This document shows positions 40,964 through 51,047 of a stretch of 57,816 nucleotides of DNA, one piece after another (position 1 is the stretch's first letter; the number at the start of each line of letters is the position of its first letter). The translations under genes and the position numbers were made by a program. Source of the DNA: Opitutales bacterium (GTDB lineage Bacteria > Verrucomicrobiota > Verrucomicrobiia > Opitutales > UBA953); assembly GCA_017440935.1 (NCBI GenBank), contig JAFSAO010000009.1, positions 1 to 57,816 of the forward strand. Reading direction: 5' to 3'. The notes below the pieces were generated by a model. The model made no database searches. It saw only the letters and a list, made by a program, of their open reading frames with translations, and was not told where the DNA came from.

Positions 40964-42045
40964 CACCCGCGCTTTTTGCGAGAAGCGTAGTTGCGGGTGC
41001 GTGCGTTTTTGTGATGCGGACGAATTCCCCGTTGCCAAACATTTTCTCGGGAGATTTCCGGGCGTTTTTTCGCAAAGGAATTTTCGGAAAATTCGATTTC
41101 GGGTTCTTCTGCGGGTTTCGGGCGAGAGCGTTTTTGTGCTTGTGATTTTGCGCGTTCCCGTAGCTTTTGTGCGTCGCGTTCCCGCAGAGCGGTGCGCGTG
41201 GAAATTTTCTTGTGTGTGGAGGTTTTGCGTTCTGTGGCTTTCTCTCCGCGCAGGGCGGCGCGATTCGGTTTCTTCAGTCCGGAATGTTTAGGCGAAGCGT
41301 TCCCGCCTTTGGCAAAAACGGAATCAATTTCCTTTTGAGAAAGCTTGCGGCAATCGCCCGCCGGCATTTTTTTCAGAATGAGCCCGCCGATTTGGAAGCG
41401 CACAAGCGTTTTGACGAAAAATCCGAAAACTTCAAACAGGCGGCGAATTTCGCGTTTGCGTCCCTGCTTGAGGTGAATTTCAAGTTTGCGCGAATCGGGA
41501 AAACGAATGACGTTGGCGAACTGTAAAAATTCGTCTTCGTCTTTTTCGTTTTTGATTTTAACACCTTTGAGCAGGCGCGGAGTGAGCGCGGGATCGAAGT
41601 CGCGATTGAGCGTAACTTCGTAGCGTTTCAAAATGTTGCTCGACGGGTGGATGATGTTGTTGGCGAGCTCTCCGTCGTTGGTGATGAGCAGAAGCCCTTC
41701 GCTGTCCTTGTCGAGGCGCCCGACGCAGAAGAGCTTGTGCGCCGCATATTCCGGCGGAATGAGCTGGAATACGGTTTGCGCGTTGTGCGGATCGAGGTTG
41801 GTGCAAACGTATCCGCGCGGTTTGTTCATCATCAAAACGATGCGGGAACGCGTTTCGAGGACGATTTTTTTGCCGTTGAGGCGCACGTCGTCTTCGCCGG
41901 GAACGACGGTTTGTCCGAGCTCGGCGATTTCGCCGTTCACGGTAATTTCGCCGTTGGTGATGAGCGTTTCCGCCGCGCGGCGGGAACAAACTTCCGCTTG
42001 CGACAAATATTTTTGCAGTCGAATACGTTCTTTCGGTGCGTCCAT
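40963..42045 (-). CDS. RsuA/RluB-family 23S/16S rRNA pseudouridine synthase
   Basis: 360 aa. An N-terminal S4 RNA-binding domain (IRLQKYLSQAEVCSRRAAETLI, 8-50) precedes the catalytic domain with the GRLDKDSEGLLL motif (catalytic Asp112) and KQGRKREIRRLFEVFG. The C-terminal ~120 residues are a highly basic low-complexity tail (Lys/Arg/Ser/Pro), longer than usual, probably for rRNA binding. It could be RluB or RsuA by function; sequence alone does not settle it. Divergent from hemN. Confidence 0.9.
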   Translation of the reverse strand: MDAPKERIRLQKYLSQAEVCSRRAAETLITNGEITVNGEIAELGQTVVPGEDDVRLNGKKIVLETRSRIVLMMNKPRGYVCTNLDPHNAQTVFQLIPPEYAAHKLFCVGRLDKDSEGLLLITNDGELANNIIHPSSNILKRYEVTLNRDFDPALTPRLLKGVKIKNEKDEDEFLQFANVIRFPDSRKLEIHLKQGRKREIRRLFEVFGFFVKTLVRFQIGGLILKKMPAGDCRKLSQKEIDSVFAKGGNASPKHSGLKKPNRAALRGEKATERKTSTHKKISTRTALRERDAQKLRERAKSQAQKRSRPKPAEEPEIEFSENSFAKKRPEISRENVWQRGIRPHHKNARTRNYASRKKRG

Positions 42046-42089
42046 AAGAAATCAAAAATTTTCCGCGAATCCTAAATTAGCGTTCGCCG

Positions 42090-42134
42090 TTCTACAAATT
42101 GAAATTTGCCGCAGGCAAATTTCAATTTGTAGAA
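42090..42134. repeat. 21-bp perfect palindrome upstream of hemN
   Basis: TTCTACAAATTGAAATTTGCC, loop GCA, then the exact reverse complement. The core is the terminal palindrome of the repeat elements at 26066 and 51629. It ends 29 bp before the hemN start, close to the positions of the other copies before their genes. Confidence 0.8.
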
Positions 42135-42163
42135 CGCGGGAACGCGGCGTAGATTTTTCCGCA

Positions 42164-43543
42164 ATGAATGTAGACTTTGATTTAGTCAAAAAATATAACG
42201 TGCCGGGACCACGCTACACATCTTACCCGACGGCGTTGCAGTTTCGCGAAGATGTTCCCGTTGCCGAACTTTTTCGCGTAATGCGCGAGGATATCGCTTC
42301 CTGCGGGAACGAGGTTTCGCTCTACGTTCACATTCCGTTTTGCAAAAAACTGTGTTGGTATTGCGGTTGCACGAATGTTCCGGCAGGCGAGGGCGAGGCT
42401 GCCGGAGACCGTTATCTCGATGCCTTGGAGAAAGAAATCGCGCAGAAAAAATCGGCGCTCGGTTTGGAGCTTGTCGTGCGGCAACTTCATTTCGGCGGCG
42501 GCACGCCGAGTGCGCTTTCCCCCGCGCAGATTGATCGGCTTTCGGCAATGTTGCACGAAGCGTTTTGTTTTGCGGAAGATTCGGAAATTTCCGTGGAAAT
42601 CGACCCGCGCACGGCGACGCCGGAAATCGTTGCTGCGTTCCGCCGTCTCGGGTGTTCCCGTGCGTCGCTCGGCGTGCAGGATTTGGATCCGAAAGTGCAG
42701 ATTGCGATTCACCGCGTTCAGCCGGAAAAAATGGTGCGTGATACAGTCGCGCTTTTGCGGGAACAGGGATTTTCGTCGGTTAATTTTGATTTGATTTACG
42801 GGCTTCCGTTTCAAACCGAAAAAAGTTATGCGCGGACGCTCGACGGTGTTCTCGCGCTTTCGCCCGATCGCCTCTCCGTGTTCAGCTACGCGCACGTGCC
42901 GTGGATTAAGCCTCAACAGAAACTTTTGGAAAAAGCCGGCGCGTTCCCGTCGCCCGACGAAAAACTTGGCATTTTAAAATCCGTGATCGAGCGCCTGACG
43001 CGTTCCGGCTACGTTTACATCGGAATGGATCACTTCGCAAAGGAGGACGACGAACTTGCCCATGCGTTGCGGGAACGGCGTTTGCAACGCAATTTTGAAG
43101 GTTATTCGACACATGCCGGCTTGCCGATTCTCGGTCTGGGAATGTCCTCCATTTCCCAGAGCGCGCGCAGTTTTTCTCAAAACGAAAAAACGCTCGACGG
43201 CTATGAGGCGCTTGTCGGCGCGGGAACGACACCTGTGGTAAAAGGCTTGATTCTAACCGACGAGGATTGCCGACGCCGCGAAATCATTATGCGGGTCATG
43301 TGCGATTTGCAGCTTGATTTTGCCGCTATGGGCGAAAAGCTCGGCGGAATCGATTTCGAGAAAAGCTACGCGCGGGAACTCGAAAAATTGCGCCCGCTTG
43401 CGGAGGACGGCTTGGTCGAGTTTCGCGACGGCGGCTTGCTGGTTACGCAAACGGGGCGGCTTTTTATTCGCAACATCGCGATGGCGTTTGATGCCTATTT
43501 TTTGCCGTCTGCGGCGGGAATGCGTCATTCGAAGACGGTGTAG
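42164..43543 (+). CDS. hemN: oxygen-independent coproporphyrinogen III oxidase
   Basis: 459 aa from ATG 42164 (MNVDFDLVKKYNVPGPRYTSYPTA). The open frame extends upstream to 41633 over the divergent gene, but the family start is here. The radical-SAM cluster is C60, C64, C67 in HIPFCKKLCWYCGC. It has FGGGTPSAL, EIDPRTATPEIV and SLGVQDLDPKVQIAIHR, and the C-terminal trihydroxy-type HemN_C domain. It decarboxylates coproporphyrinogen III without O2 in haem synthesis. The gene follows a 21-bp palindrome. Confidence 0.95.
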   Translation: MNVDFDLVKKYNVPGPRYTSYPTALQFREDVPVAELFRVMREDIASCGNEVSLYVHIPFCKKLCWYCGCTNVPAGEGEAAGDRYLDALEKEIAQKKSALGLELVVRQLHFGGGTPSALSPAQIDRLSAMLHEAFCFAEDSEISVEIDPRTATPEIVAAFRRLGCSRASLGVQDLDPKVQIAIHRVQPEKMVRDTVALLREQGFSSVNFDLIYGLPFQTEKSYARTLDGVLALSPDRLSVFSYAHVPWIKPQQKLLEKAGAFPSPDEKLGILKSVIERLTRSGYVYIGMDHFAKEDDELAHALRERRLQRNFEGYSTHAGLPILGLGMSSISQSARSFSQNEKTLDGYEALVGAGTTPVVKGLILTDEDCRRREIIMRVMCDLQLDFAAMGEKLGGIDFEKSYARELEKLRPLAEDGLVEFRDGGLLVTQTGRLFIRNIAMAFDAYFLPSAAGMRHSKTV

Positions 43544-43736
43544 GGAATTTTTTCGTTTTCGGAATTTTAAACGATTATCGGGCGATGTTGTCTTTGAGAA
43601 TTTTTTTTCAAAAAAAGAGACAACTTTTTGCGACGGGAACGCTTTTTGTGAAAAATTCCGGCTTGTGTTTCACAGCGTAAGACGATTCCCTTTTTCTACC
43701 GTTTAAATTTGTTTTAACAACGTATAACAGAATAAA

Positions 43737-44564
43737 ATGAAAAAAATCATTACTGCAGTTGCGGTCGCCGCTTTCGGTGTTTCCGCGTTCGCACAGGAAG
43801 TTGCTCAGGAAAACGATTTCGCTATCAGCGCGAAATTCGATTTCGAAAGCCGCTACATCTCCGAAGGGAAGCGCCACGTGAATGAAAATACGCAAACGAC
43901 GATTTCGTTTAAGTATTTTGCTCCGAGCACGTCTTCGGACCTCGTTTTCACGCCGTATGCCGACTTCTTCTGGATGTCGCCGACGAGCAATGAACGCAAG
44001 GGAATGACGGTTTCCGACGAAGGTTCCTTCACGCTCGGTTCCGAAATCGCAGTCGGCGAAACGCTTTCGCTCGATCTCGGCTACAAATTCACCGGCTGGA
44101 ACGACCGCGCGGGCGCGGCAAACATGAACTGGGCTCCCCTGAACCGCCGAAATGAAATCTTTTTCGGTATCAGAAACTCCATTTCGGTTGTCGACGGTAA
44201 TCCGGAATGGGACCTCGAAGCCTCGGCTTATGTTCGCTACGACTGGAATCGTGATCAAATTTCTTATGAACTCGGTTTGTCGAAAGCCTTTGACCTGAAC
44301 GGCGCAACGCTCGCATTCGGCGCGGTTTACGGTTACATCGACTGCAATGACGTTTGGGGCGACCAGGTGAAAGGGATGAAAGGCGGCAACGACTACGGTT
44401 ACGTCGCTTTCACGGCGGATCTTTCCTGCCCGATCAACGAAGGCACGGATGTCGGCATCGGCGCTCGCTATGCGTATAACAACGACGGCGACGATCGTGC
44501 TTACAACTGGGACAACAACAGCTCCAACCTCTGGTGGGGCGCGTGGATTAACTTCCGCTACTAA
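43737..44564 (+). CDS. outer-membrane beta-barrel protein (porin-like)
   Basis: 275 aa. A standard signal peptide ends SAFA-QE at about residue 19. The mature protein is built of alternating amphipathic strands rich in aromatic residues (FESRYISEGKRH, YADFFWMSP, LDLGYKFTGW, GVYGYI-type), and ends WINFRY with the C-terminal aromatic needed by the Bam machinery. About 12 strands are likely. The opening resembles TorF-type putative porins. It is followed by a strong intrinsic terminator. Substrate unknown. Confidence 0.8.
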   Translation: MKKIITAVAVAAFGVSAFAQEVAQENDFAISAKFDFESRYISEGKRHVNENTQTTISFKYFAPSTSSDLVFTPYADFFWMSPTSNERKGMTVSDEGSFTLGSEIAVGETLSLDLGYKFTGWNDRAGAANMNWAPLNRRNEIFFGIRNSISVVDGNPEWDLEASAYVRYDWNRDQISYELGLSKAFDLNGATLAFGAVYGYIDCNDVWGDQVKGMKGGNDYGYVAFTADLSCPINEGTDVGIGARYAYNNDGDDRAYNWDNNSSNLWWGAWINFRY

Positions 44565-44584
44565 TTCCGGATTGTTTTGATCAG

Positions 44585-44627
44585 AAAAGCGTTCCCGTGG
44601 GGATTTTTCCCGCGGGAACGCTTTTTT
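44585..44627 (+). terminator. intrinsic terminator of the porin gene
   Basis: GCGTTCCCGTGG and CCGCGGGAACGC pair into a long stem, with an A run before and T6 after. Another inverted pair of the interspersed motif. Confidence 0.9.
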
Positions 44628-44745
44628 AGTCTTAAAATCTTTGAAGTTTCCCGCTTCCTTAATTTCTTTCCGGTTTTGGGTGTTTCGGCACGGAAAATGC
44701 ATTTGGAATGGAAAATCTTTTATTTTATAGTCATTCCTTTTAATT

Positions 44746-45432
44746 ATGAGACATTCCAAGAAAGACGTTCCCGCAGAAGAAATTAATAGCGAAGAGACCT
44801 TTGCGTCTGGGGCGGAGCAACAAGGCGGCGTTCCCGAAGAAGAAGCGGCTCAGGCTTGCGGCATGGGATTTTGCCCGGAATCCGAAGGCGCGGATACGGC
44901 TTGCGAATGCGGTTGCGCCGATGAGGAAACCGCCGTTCCCGCGGAAGATCCGGAATTTGTAAGACTCGCCGAGGATCTCGCAAAAGCGCAGGCGGAGCTT
45001 TTGAAAACCAAGGAAGCGTATTTGCGCTCCGTTGCGGAATTTGACAATTATCGCCGCCGCAGCAACGAAGAAAAGCCGAAGCTCGCCAATTACGCGAAGG
45101 GCGATCTTGCGAAAGATCTTTTCCCGATTCTCGATAATTTTAAACTCGGCTTGGAAGCGGCGGAAAAACAGCATCCGGAAGCGAAATCCATCACCGAAGG
45201 TTTTGCGATGATTGCGACGCAGCTCAAAAATGCGCTCGCGCAACATCGAATTGTCGAAATCAATCCCGTCGGGCAAATGTTTGACCCGAACGAACACGAA
45301 TCGCTCACGAGTCAGCCTTCGGAGGACGTTCCCGAGGATCACGTTACGTTTGTTCACCGCGTGGGCTACAAAATCGGAGATCGGCTTTTGCGCCCGGCGT
45401 CCGTCGTGATTTCGTCCGGAAAGAAAGATTAA
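44746..45432 (+). CDS. grpE: nucleotide exchange factor GrpE
   Basis: 228 aa. The long coiled-coil helix (about 75-125, EFVRLAEDLAKAQAELLKTKEAYLRSVAEFDNYRRRS) and the beta-domain (MFDPNEHESLTSQPSEDVPEDHVTFVHRVGYKIGDRLLRPASVVIS) are typical. The N-terminal 70 residues are acidic and unusually Cys-rich (CGMGFCPESE...CECGCADEE); I know of no such cysteine cluster in E. coli GrpE. It releases ADP from DnaK. It is 49 bp upstream of dnaJ, an operon; dnaK is not in the window. Confidence 0.95.
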   Translation: MRHSKKDVPAEEINSEETFASGAEQQGGVPEEEAAQACGMGFCPESEGADTACECGCADEETAVPAEDPEFVRLAEDLAKAQAELLKTKEAYLRSVAEFDNYRRRSNEEKPKLANYAKGDLAKDLFPILDNFKLGLEAAEKQHPEAKSITEGFAMIATQLKNALAQHRIVEINPVGQMFDPNEHESLTSQPSEDVPEDHVTFVHRVGYKIGDRLLRPASVVISSGKKD

Positions 45433-45481
45433 AGCTCCTTTTCTTTAAGCGCTAAGCGTTAATCTTTTAAACTTTCAAGAA

Positions 45482-46612
45482 ATGGCAGACGATTTTTACA
45501 AGCTCCTCGGAGTCGAAAAAACGGCAAGCGCGGAGGAAATAAAAAAGGCTTATCGCAAACAGGCGATGAAGTATCACCCCGACCGCAATCAGGGGAACAA
45601 AGAGGCGGAGGAAATGTTTAAAAAAGTTTCCAACGCGTATGAAGTGCTTTCCGATCCGCAAAAACGCGCGACTTACGATCAGTATGGCGCGGCGGCGTTT
45701 GAAAACGGCGGGATGGGCGGCATGGGCGGTGCCGGTTTCCGCGATGCGGGCGATATCTTCCGCGAATTTTTCGGCGGAGGCGGCGGGGGAATTTTTGAAA
45801 GTTTCTTCGGCGGAGGAGCTCGGGCGGCAGAGGAGGACCGGCGCGGGAACGACTTGCGTTTTGATCTCGAAATTACTCTGGAAGAAGCGGCGAGCGGTGT
45901 TGAAAAAACGATTAAATATCGCCGCCATGCACAGTGCTCGACTTGCCACGGAACGGGTGCGGAACCCGGCTCGAAGCGCAAAACCTGCTCAACCTGTCAC
46001 GGTCGCGGACAGGTGATTCGCCGCTCGGGATTTTTCCAAATGCAGCAGCCGTGTCCGACCTGTCACGGGAGCGGAACCGTCGTCGAAAAACCCTGCAAAA
46101 GTTGCGGTGGGAGCGGTGTGGTTATGGAATCCCGCACATTGACGAAACGTATTCCCGCCGGTGTGGACACGGGAACGCGTCTGCGTTCTTCCGGCGACGG
46201 TGAAGCCGGGGAATTCGGTGGCGAATACGGCGATCTTTACCTCGTTATTCACGTTAAGGAGCACGATTTGTTCGAGCGCGAAGGCGATAATCTCTTTTGC
46301 ACGATTCCCATCAAGTTTACCCTCGCCGCGCTCGGCGGAACCCTTGAAGTGCCGACCTTGACCGGGCGCGCCGAACTCAAAATTCCTGCGGGAACACAAA
46401 ACGGAACGACATTCCGTTTGCGCGGCATGGGAATGCCGTCGTTGCGCGGGAGCGGGAAGGGCGATCAGTTCGTGCGCATTGAAATTGACGTGCCGAAAAA
46501 TCTTTCGTCTGAACAAAAAGAGCGCCTTGCGGCATTTGCGGATTCCTGCGGAGATAAGGAGAAGCCCGTTTCCGAGTCTTGGATGGAAAAGTTCAAAAAC
46601 TTTTTCAAATAA
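45482..46612 (+). CDS. dnaJ: chaperone DnaJ
   Basis: 376 aa, canonical type I DnaJ. It has the J-domain with HPD at 32-34, a Gly/Phe-rich linker ([11 protein letters not shown]...FGGGGGG), and four zinc-finger repeats [24 protein letters not shown] and [10 protein letters not shown]-terminal substrate-binding domain follows, and it closes with [10 protein letters not shown]. It works with DnaK and GrpE. A hairpin terminator follows at 46640. Confidence 0.97.
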   Translation: MADDFYKLLGVEKTASAEEIKKAYRKQAMKYHPDRNQGNKEAEEMFKKVSNAYEVLSDPQKRATYDQYGAAAFENGGMGGMGGAGFRDAGDIFREFFGGGGGGIFESFFGGGARAAEEDRRGNDLRFDLEITLEEAASGVEKTIKYRRHAQCSTCHGTGAEPGSKRKTCSTCHGRGQVIRRSGFFQMQQPCPTCHGSGTVVEKPCKSCGGSGVVMESRTLTKRIPAGVDTGTRLRSSGDGEAGEFGGEYGDLYLVIHVKEHDLFEREGDNLFCTIPIKFTLAALGGTLEVPTLTGRAELKIPAGTQNGTTFRLRGMGMPSLRGSGKGDQFVRIEIDVPKNLSSEQKERLAAFADSCGDKEKPVSESWMEKFKNFFK

Positions 46613-46639
46613 ACCTCGAAAATTTCATTTTCTTTCGAG

Positions 46640-46676
46640 AGAAGTGCTACATTTCCGTAGCGCTTCTTTTTTTTCA
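46640..46676 (+). terminator. intrinsic terminator after dnaJ
   Basis: GAGAAGTGCTAC, a 6-nt loop and GTAGCGCTTCT followed by eight T. Strong stem. Confidence 0.88.
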
Positions 46677-46702
46677 GAAAATTGTAAGTTGCCGGAGAAT
46701 GA

Positions 46703-46729
46703 AAAAGCCCGCATTTCTGCGGGCTTTCA
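46703..46729 (-). terminator. intrinsic terminator for tRNA-Asp
   Basis: On the minus strand AAAGCCCGC, a 6-nt loop and GCGGGCTTTTT directly follow the tRNA 3' end, a normal tRNA gene terminator. Confidence 0.8.
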
Positions 46730-46731
46730 AA

Positions 46732-46808
46732 TGGCGGGATGGACGGGACTCGAACCCGCGACCTCCTGCGTGACAGGCAGGCGTTCTAACCAACTGAACT
46801 ACCACCCC
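46732..46808 (-). tRNA. tRNA-Asp (GTC)
   Basis: A 77-nt cloverleaf including encoded CCA. It has a GGGGTGG/CCATCCC acceptor stem with one G-T pair, the D-arm GTTCAGTTGGTTAGAAC, the anticodon stem CCTGC/GCAGG with loop CTGTCAC (anticodon GTC), the T-arm GCGGG TTCGAGT CCCGT, and discriminator G followed by CCA. Confidence 0.97.
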
Positions 46809-46870
46809 GTTGGTGATAAGTTTGTAGAGCGAATTAAAGACTTTTTCGGCGAAATGGTCAAGCGGGAATT

Positions 46871-47356
46871 TTATTTTTTGTAGAAAAAGTTTTTCACCGC
46901 CTGCACGATATTGTCCGGAATGTTGTTCCCGCCTTGAATTTTCCCGTCTCGGGAAACGGAGGCAAAAACGGTTTTCCACGTTCCGTCGGACAAAAGCGTT
47001 TGGGATTCGTCCGTTTCAACGCGGAAAATCCGAAATTCCCAAGAAAGGCTCCGGGCATTTTCCTCCGGGCAAAACTGCGGGCGAATTTGCGCTCGGATGC
47101 GGTCAGCGTAACGGGCGGGCGCGCAAAAATTTGCCCGGACAGCAACCCGGGGAAAGCCCGAAAGCGTTCCCGCGCCGGTTTTTTCTAAAACGGATAGCCC
47201 GCGAGTGCGAAAAAAATCTCCTTCGGCGTTTTCTGCCCAACGGAGAAAATGCGTAAAATGCACGAGTCCGGCGGCGTCTGTTTCCGCGAATCGCACCGAA
47301 AAATCTTCAAGGGTGTAAAAAGGAGTTTCCACGGCAAGAAATTCTGACAGCGGCAA
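46871..47356 (-). CDS. YbgC/FadM-type acyl-CoA thioesterase
   Basis: 161 aa hotdog-fold protein. The catalytic motif VRFAETDAAGLVHFTHFLRWAENAE (21-45, with Asp27) is the 4HBT/YbgC pattern. YbgC-type enzymes hydrolyse short or medium acyl-CoA thioesters and are often tied to the Tol-Pal envelope system or fatty-acid turnover. It ends 63 bp before the tRNA gene and is divergent from pflB (197 bp between starts). The start at 47356 has no Shine-Dalgarno sequence, as with most genes here. Confidence 0.85.
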   Translation of the reverse strand: MPLSEFLAVETPFYTLEDFSVRFAETDAAGLVHFTHFLRWAENAEGDFFRTRGLSVLEKTGAGTLSGFPRVAVRANFCAPARYADRIRAQIRPQFCPEENARSLSWEFRIFRVETDESQTLLSDGTWKTVFASVSRDGKIQGGNNIPDNIVQAVKNFFYKK

Positions 47357-47553
47357 AAGGGAAGGTCGAAGAATTTCTTTTAGGTCTCGTCTTTTTTCAC
47401 GGGAACGGATAGAAGTAATTTTTCCGCGGAAAACGCGGGAAATAAGGAGATTTTCCGAAATACATTTTTGTGCTTTCGTTCACTCCGTAAAGTGTATATT
47501 TTGTAATCATTCCAATTCAACCAGAACATAAATTCCACACATCACACAACGTT

Positions 47554-49827
47554 ATGGCAGCCGAACAAGACCTGATGAAGGAGAACATGAATGCAGCCTG
47601 GGAAGGATTCGTTCCCGGAGACTGGATGAAGAGCGTCAACACGCGCGACTTCATTCAGAAGAACTACACGCCTTATGAAGGCGACGACAAGTTCCTCAGC
47701 GGAGTTTCCGCAAAGACCAAACAGCTCTGGGAAGAACTTTCCGAGTTGATCAAAAAGGAGACGGAGAAAGGCGTTCTCGATGCCGACGAAGAAGTGGTTT
47801 CCTCTATCGTTTCGCACGGACCGGGTTACATCAACAAAGACCTCGAAGTTATCGTCGGCTTGCAAACGGACGCCCCGCTCAAACGCGCGCTCATGCCCTA
47901 CGGCGGACTCCGCATGGCGAAACAGGCTCTCGAAAGCTACGGTTTTTCGCTGAGCCCGAAGACGGAAGAAATTTTCAAAAAACACCGCAAAACACACAAT
48001 GAAGGCGTGTTTGATGCTTACTCGTCCGATATCCGCAAGGCGCGCTCGGCGCACATCATTACGGGGCTTCCGGACGCTTACGGTCGCGGTCGCATCATCG
48101 GTGACTACCGCCGCGTCGCGCTCTACGGGATCGACTTCCTCGTTGCCGAACGCCAGCGCGAACAGGCTGCTTACCACGCGGATACGCTCGTGGAAGATGT
48201 GATTCGCCTGCGCGAAGAAATGTCGGAACAAATCCGCGCTCTCGGCGAGCTCAAGGCGATGGGCGAAAGTTACGGTTGCGAACTCGGACGTCCGGCGCGC
48301 AATTCCCGCGAAGCCGTGCAGTGGACCTATCTCGGCTATCTCGCCGCGGTGAAGGAACAAAACGGCGCCGCGATGTCGCTCGGACGCGTTTCCACCTTCC
48401 TCGACATTTACTTTGAACGCGATTTGAAGGCGGGAACGGTCACGGAAGAAGAACTTCAGGAAATGATGGACCAGTTCGTGATGAAGTTGCGCATCGTCCG
48501 CTTCATCCGCACGCCCGAATACAACTCGCTCTTCTCCGGCGACCCGACCTGGGTGACGGAATCTATCGGCGGGATGGGCGAAGACGGACGTACGCTTGTC
48601 ACGAAGAGCTCGTTCCGTATGCTGCACACGCTTTACAATCTCGGACCGGCTCCGGAACCGAATCTCACCGTCCTTTGGTCGAAAGATCTTCCGGAAAACT
48701 TCAAGAAATTCTGTTCCCGCGTTTCCGTCGAAACCTCTTCGATCCAGTATGAAAACGACGACTTGATGCGTCCGCATTGGGGCGATGATTACGGGATCGC
48801 CTGCTGCGTTTCCGCAATGCGTATCGGCAAGCAGATGCAGTTCTTCGGCGCGCGTGCGAACCTCGCAAAGGCGTTGCTTTACGCGCTCAACGGCGGTCGC
48901 GACGAAGTTTCCGGCAAGCAGGTCGCTCCCGCGACACCGATTTACGACAAAGACGTGCTCGAATACGACGAAGTGATGGAACGCTTCGACAAGATGCAGG
49001 ACTGGCTCGCCAAGACTTACGTCAACGCGCTCAACTGTATCCACTACATGCATGACAAATATTGCTACGAACGCATTGAAATGGCTCTGCACGACGTGGA
49101 AATTCTGCGCACGATGGCTTGCGGGATCGCCGGTCTTTCCGTGGCTGCTGACTCGCTCTCCGCAATTAAATACGCGAAGGTAAAGCCGATTCGCAACGAA
49201 GAAGGTCTCATTGTTGACTTTGAAACCGAAGGCGAATTCCCGTGCTACGGGAACAATGATGCGCGCGTGGACGATATCGCCGTTTCGCTCGTTTCCAACT
49301 TCATGGCGAAAATCCGCAAGTGCCCGACTTACCGCAACTCGCTCCCGACGCAATCCGTGCTCACGATTACGTCAAACGTCGTTTACGGCAAGAAAACTGG
49401 CAACACGCCGGACGGTCGCCGCGCAGGAGCGCCGTTTGCTCCGGGAGCCAACCCGATGCACGGGCGCGACACGAAGGGCGCCGTCGCTTCCATGATGTCC
49501 GTCGCGAAACTGCCTTATGACGATTCGCTCGACGGCATTTCCTACACGTTCTCGATGGTTCCGGGCGCACTCGGAAAAGACCTCGCCGAACGCGAAGTCA
49601 AACTCGCGAGCCTGCTCGACGGCTATTTCGGAGCCAATCCGAACAAAGGTGCGCACCACATCAACGTGAACATCTTTAATCGTGAAACGCTCCTCGATGC
49701 GATGGATCACCCGGAAAAATATCCGCAACTGACGGTGCGCGTTTCCGGCTACGCCGTGAACTTCATCAAGCTCACGCGGGAACAGCAACTCGACGTTGTT
49801 TCCCGCACCTTCCACCAGCACAACTAA
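47554..49827 (+). CDS. pflB: formate C-acetyltransferase (pyruvate formate-lyase)
   Basis: 757 aa, full length. The active-site pair Cys417-Cys418 is in GIACCVSAM and the glycyl radical is Gly732 in RVSGYAV near the C-terminus, both intact. It converts pyruvate and CoA to acetyl-CoA and formate under anaerobic conditions. The activating radical-SAM enzyme (PflA) is not adjacent; the nearest radical-SAM gene is KamA-like on the other strand. It has only two CGGGAACG motifs in 2.3 kb, as expected for a highly conserved, strongly expressed gene. Confidence 0.97.
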   Translation: MAAEQDLMKENMNAAWEGFVPGDWMKSVNTRDFIQKNYTPYEGDDKFLSGVSAKTKQLWEELSELIKKETEKGVLDADEEVVSSIVSHGPGYINKDLEVIVGLQTDAPLKRALMPYGGLRMAKQALESYGFSLSPKTEEIFKKHRKTHNEGVFDAYSSDIRKARSAHIITGLPDAYGRGRIIGDYRRVALYGIDFLVAERQREQAAYHADTLVEDVIRLREEMSEQIRALGELKAMGESYGCELGRPARNSREAVQWTYLGYLAAVKEQNGAAMSLGRVSTFLDIYFERDLKAGTVTEEELQEMMDQFVMKLRIVRFIRTPEYNSLFSGDPTWVTESIGGMGEDGRTLVTKSSFRMLHTLYNLGPAPEPNLTVLWSKDLPENFKKFCSRVSVETSSIQYENDDLMRPHWGDDYGIACCVSAMRIGKQMQFFGARANLAKALLYALNGGRDEVSGKQVAPATPIYDKDVLEYDEVMERFDKMQDWLAKTYVNALNCIHYMHDKYCYERIEMALHDVEILRTMACGIAGLSVAADSLSAIKYAKVKPIRNEEGLIVDFETEGEFPCYGNNDARVDDIAVSLVSNFMAKIRKCPTYRNSLPTQSVLTITSNVVYGKKTGNTPDGRRAGAPFAPGANPMHGRDTKGAVASMMSVAKLPYDDSLDGISYTFSMVPGALGKDLAEREVKLASLLDGYFGANPNKGAHHINVNIFNRETLLDAMDHPEKYPQLTVRVSGYAVNFIKLTREQQLDVVSRTFHQHN

Positions 49828-49846
49828 CGGAGAAATCCGTAAATAC

Positions 49847-49889
49847 AAAAACGTTCCCGCAAGCAAATTTGCGGGAACGTTTTTTTTGT
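49847..49889 (+). terminator. intrinsic terminator between pflB and the kamA-like gene
   Basis: AAAAACGTTCCCGCAA and TTGCGGGAACGTTTTTTTT form a long perfect stem with loop GCAA-type, usable in both directions by the convergent genes. Confidence 0.92.
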
Positions 49890-49902
49890 AAATTTTTATC
49901 GG

Positions 49903-51030
49903 CTACGTATATAGAAATTCATTACCGAGGTAATTTTTCATGCGAATTGTTCCGTCGGGGAGAATTTCTTCGACATAATTCGGATTAATCGGAATTTTTC
50001 CGCCGCCGCCGGGCGCATCAATCACGAATTGCGGAACGGCGTAGCCCGTCGTCCAGCCGCGCAGAGAGCGAATAATTTCCACGCCTCGATCCACGGGAAC
50101 ACGCCAATGAGCACTACCGTTAATTCTGTCGCACGCGTAAAGGTAGTAGGGGCGCACGCGAAGCGTCAGGAGCCGATGAACGAGCTTGCGCATGACGGAT
50201 TCGTCGTCGTTGATTCCCCGAAGCAAAACGGATTGGTTGCCGAGCACGACTCCGGAAAAAGCCAAGCGTTCAGTCGCTTCCGCGAGTTCCCGCGTGCATT
50301 CTTTCGGGTGATTGACGTGAAGGCTGAGCCAAATCGGACCGTGCCGTTTAAATATTTCGCAAAGCGAAGGCGTGACGCGTTGCGGCAAGAACACGGGAAC
50401 GCGGGAGCCGATGCGGACAAATTCGACGTGCGGAATTGCTCGCAAGCGCGAGAGGACATAGTCGATTTTTTCGTCGCTCAAAAGCAGAAAATCGCCTCCG
50501 CTGACAAGAACATCACGCACTTCCTCATGCGAGGCAATGTATTGAAGCCCGGCTTCCAGTTGTGGCCGGAAATCATAGCCGCGCGCATTGGAAACCAGTC
50601 GGGAACGCGTGCAGTAGCGGCAATAACACGCACAGCGATCCGTGGTTAAAAACAGGACGCGGTCGGGATAACGGTGAACGATTCCCGGAACGGGCGAGTT
50701 CTTTTCTTCCCCGACGGGATCGGCGGTTTCTTCCGGCGAAGTCAGATTTTCTTCCGCAGCGGGAATGACTTGCCGCCGGAGGGGGCAGTTCGGATTTTCG
50801 CGGTCGATCAGATTGAAAAAATACGGAGTAACGGCAAAGGAGAGCCGATTTTCGGTTGCCCGAAATCCTTCGCGTTCCCGCGTGGTCAGCGGCATGAGGG
50901 CGTCGAGTTGCGAAAGTGTGGTGATGCGGTTTCGCATTTGCCATGTCCAGTCGTCCCATGCTGCGGCGGGAACGTCACTCCAAGCTCCTTTCCCGCCCGA
51001 CTGAAATTCTTGTTTGCCTTGCGGAAGCAT
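49903..51030 (-). CDS. KamA-family radical SAM protein (lysine 2,3-aminomutase-like)
   Basis: 375 aa. It has the opening W-x-DW-W-Q-x-RNRI region, then the radical-SAM cluster Cys133, Cys137, Cys140 in DRCACYCRYCTRSR, the DVLVSGGDFLLL block, RIGSRVPVFLPQRVT and FVIDAPGGGGKIPINP with PLP-associated residues. Its length is between EpmB (about 340) and catabolic lysine 2,3-aminomutase (about 415). Either beta-lysine formation or EF-P lysine modification is possible; no efp or epmA lies nearby. It starts 17 bp after aroK on the same strand, so the two are probably co-transcribed. Confidence 0.88.
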   Translation of the reverse strand: MLPQGKQEFQSGGKGAWSDVPAAAWDDWTWQMRNRITTLSQLDALMPLTTREREGFRATENRLSFAVTPYFFNLIDRENPNCPLRRQVIPAAEENLTSPEETADPVGEEKNSPVPGIVHRYPDRVLFLTTDRCACYCRYCTRSRLVSNARGYDFRPQLEAGLQYIASHEEVRDVLVSGGDFLLLSDEKIDYVLSRLRAIPHVEFVRIGSRVPVFLPQRVTPSLCEIFKRHGPIWLSLHVNHPKECTRELAEATERLAFSGVVLGNQSVLLRGINDDESVMRKLVHRLLTLRVRPYYLYACDRINGSAHWRVPVDRGVEIIRSLRGWTTGYAVPQFVIDAPGGGGKIPINPNYVEEILPDGTIRMKNYLGNEFLYT

Positions 51031-51047
51031 CGTTATTTTTCAAAAAA

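Noticed and set aside
41633..42163. N-terminal extension of the hemN ORF
   Set aside because: Overlaps the divergent pseudouridine synthase gene and the palindrome; HemN proteins start as at 42164.
47542..49353. Long minus-strand ORF (603 aa) opposite pflB
   Set aside because: Antisense shadow; composition Arg/His/Val typical of reverse-strand reading.
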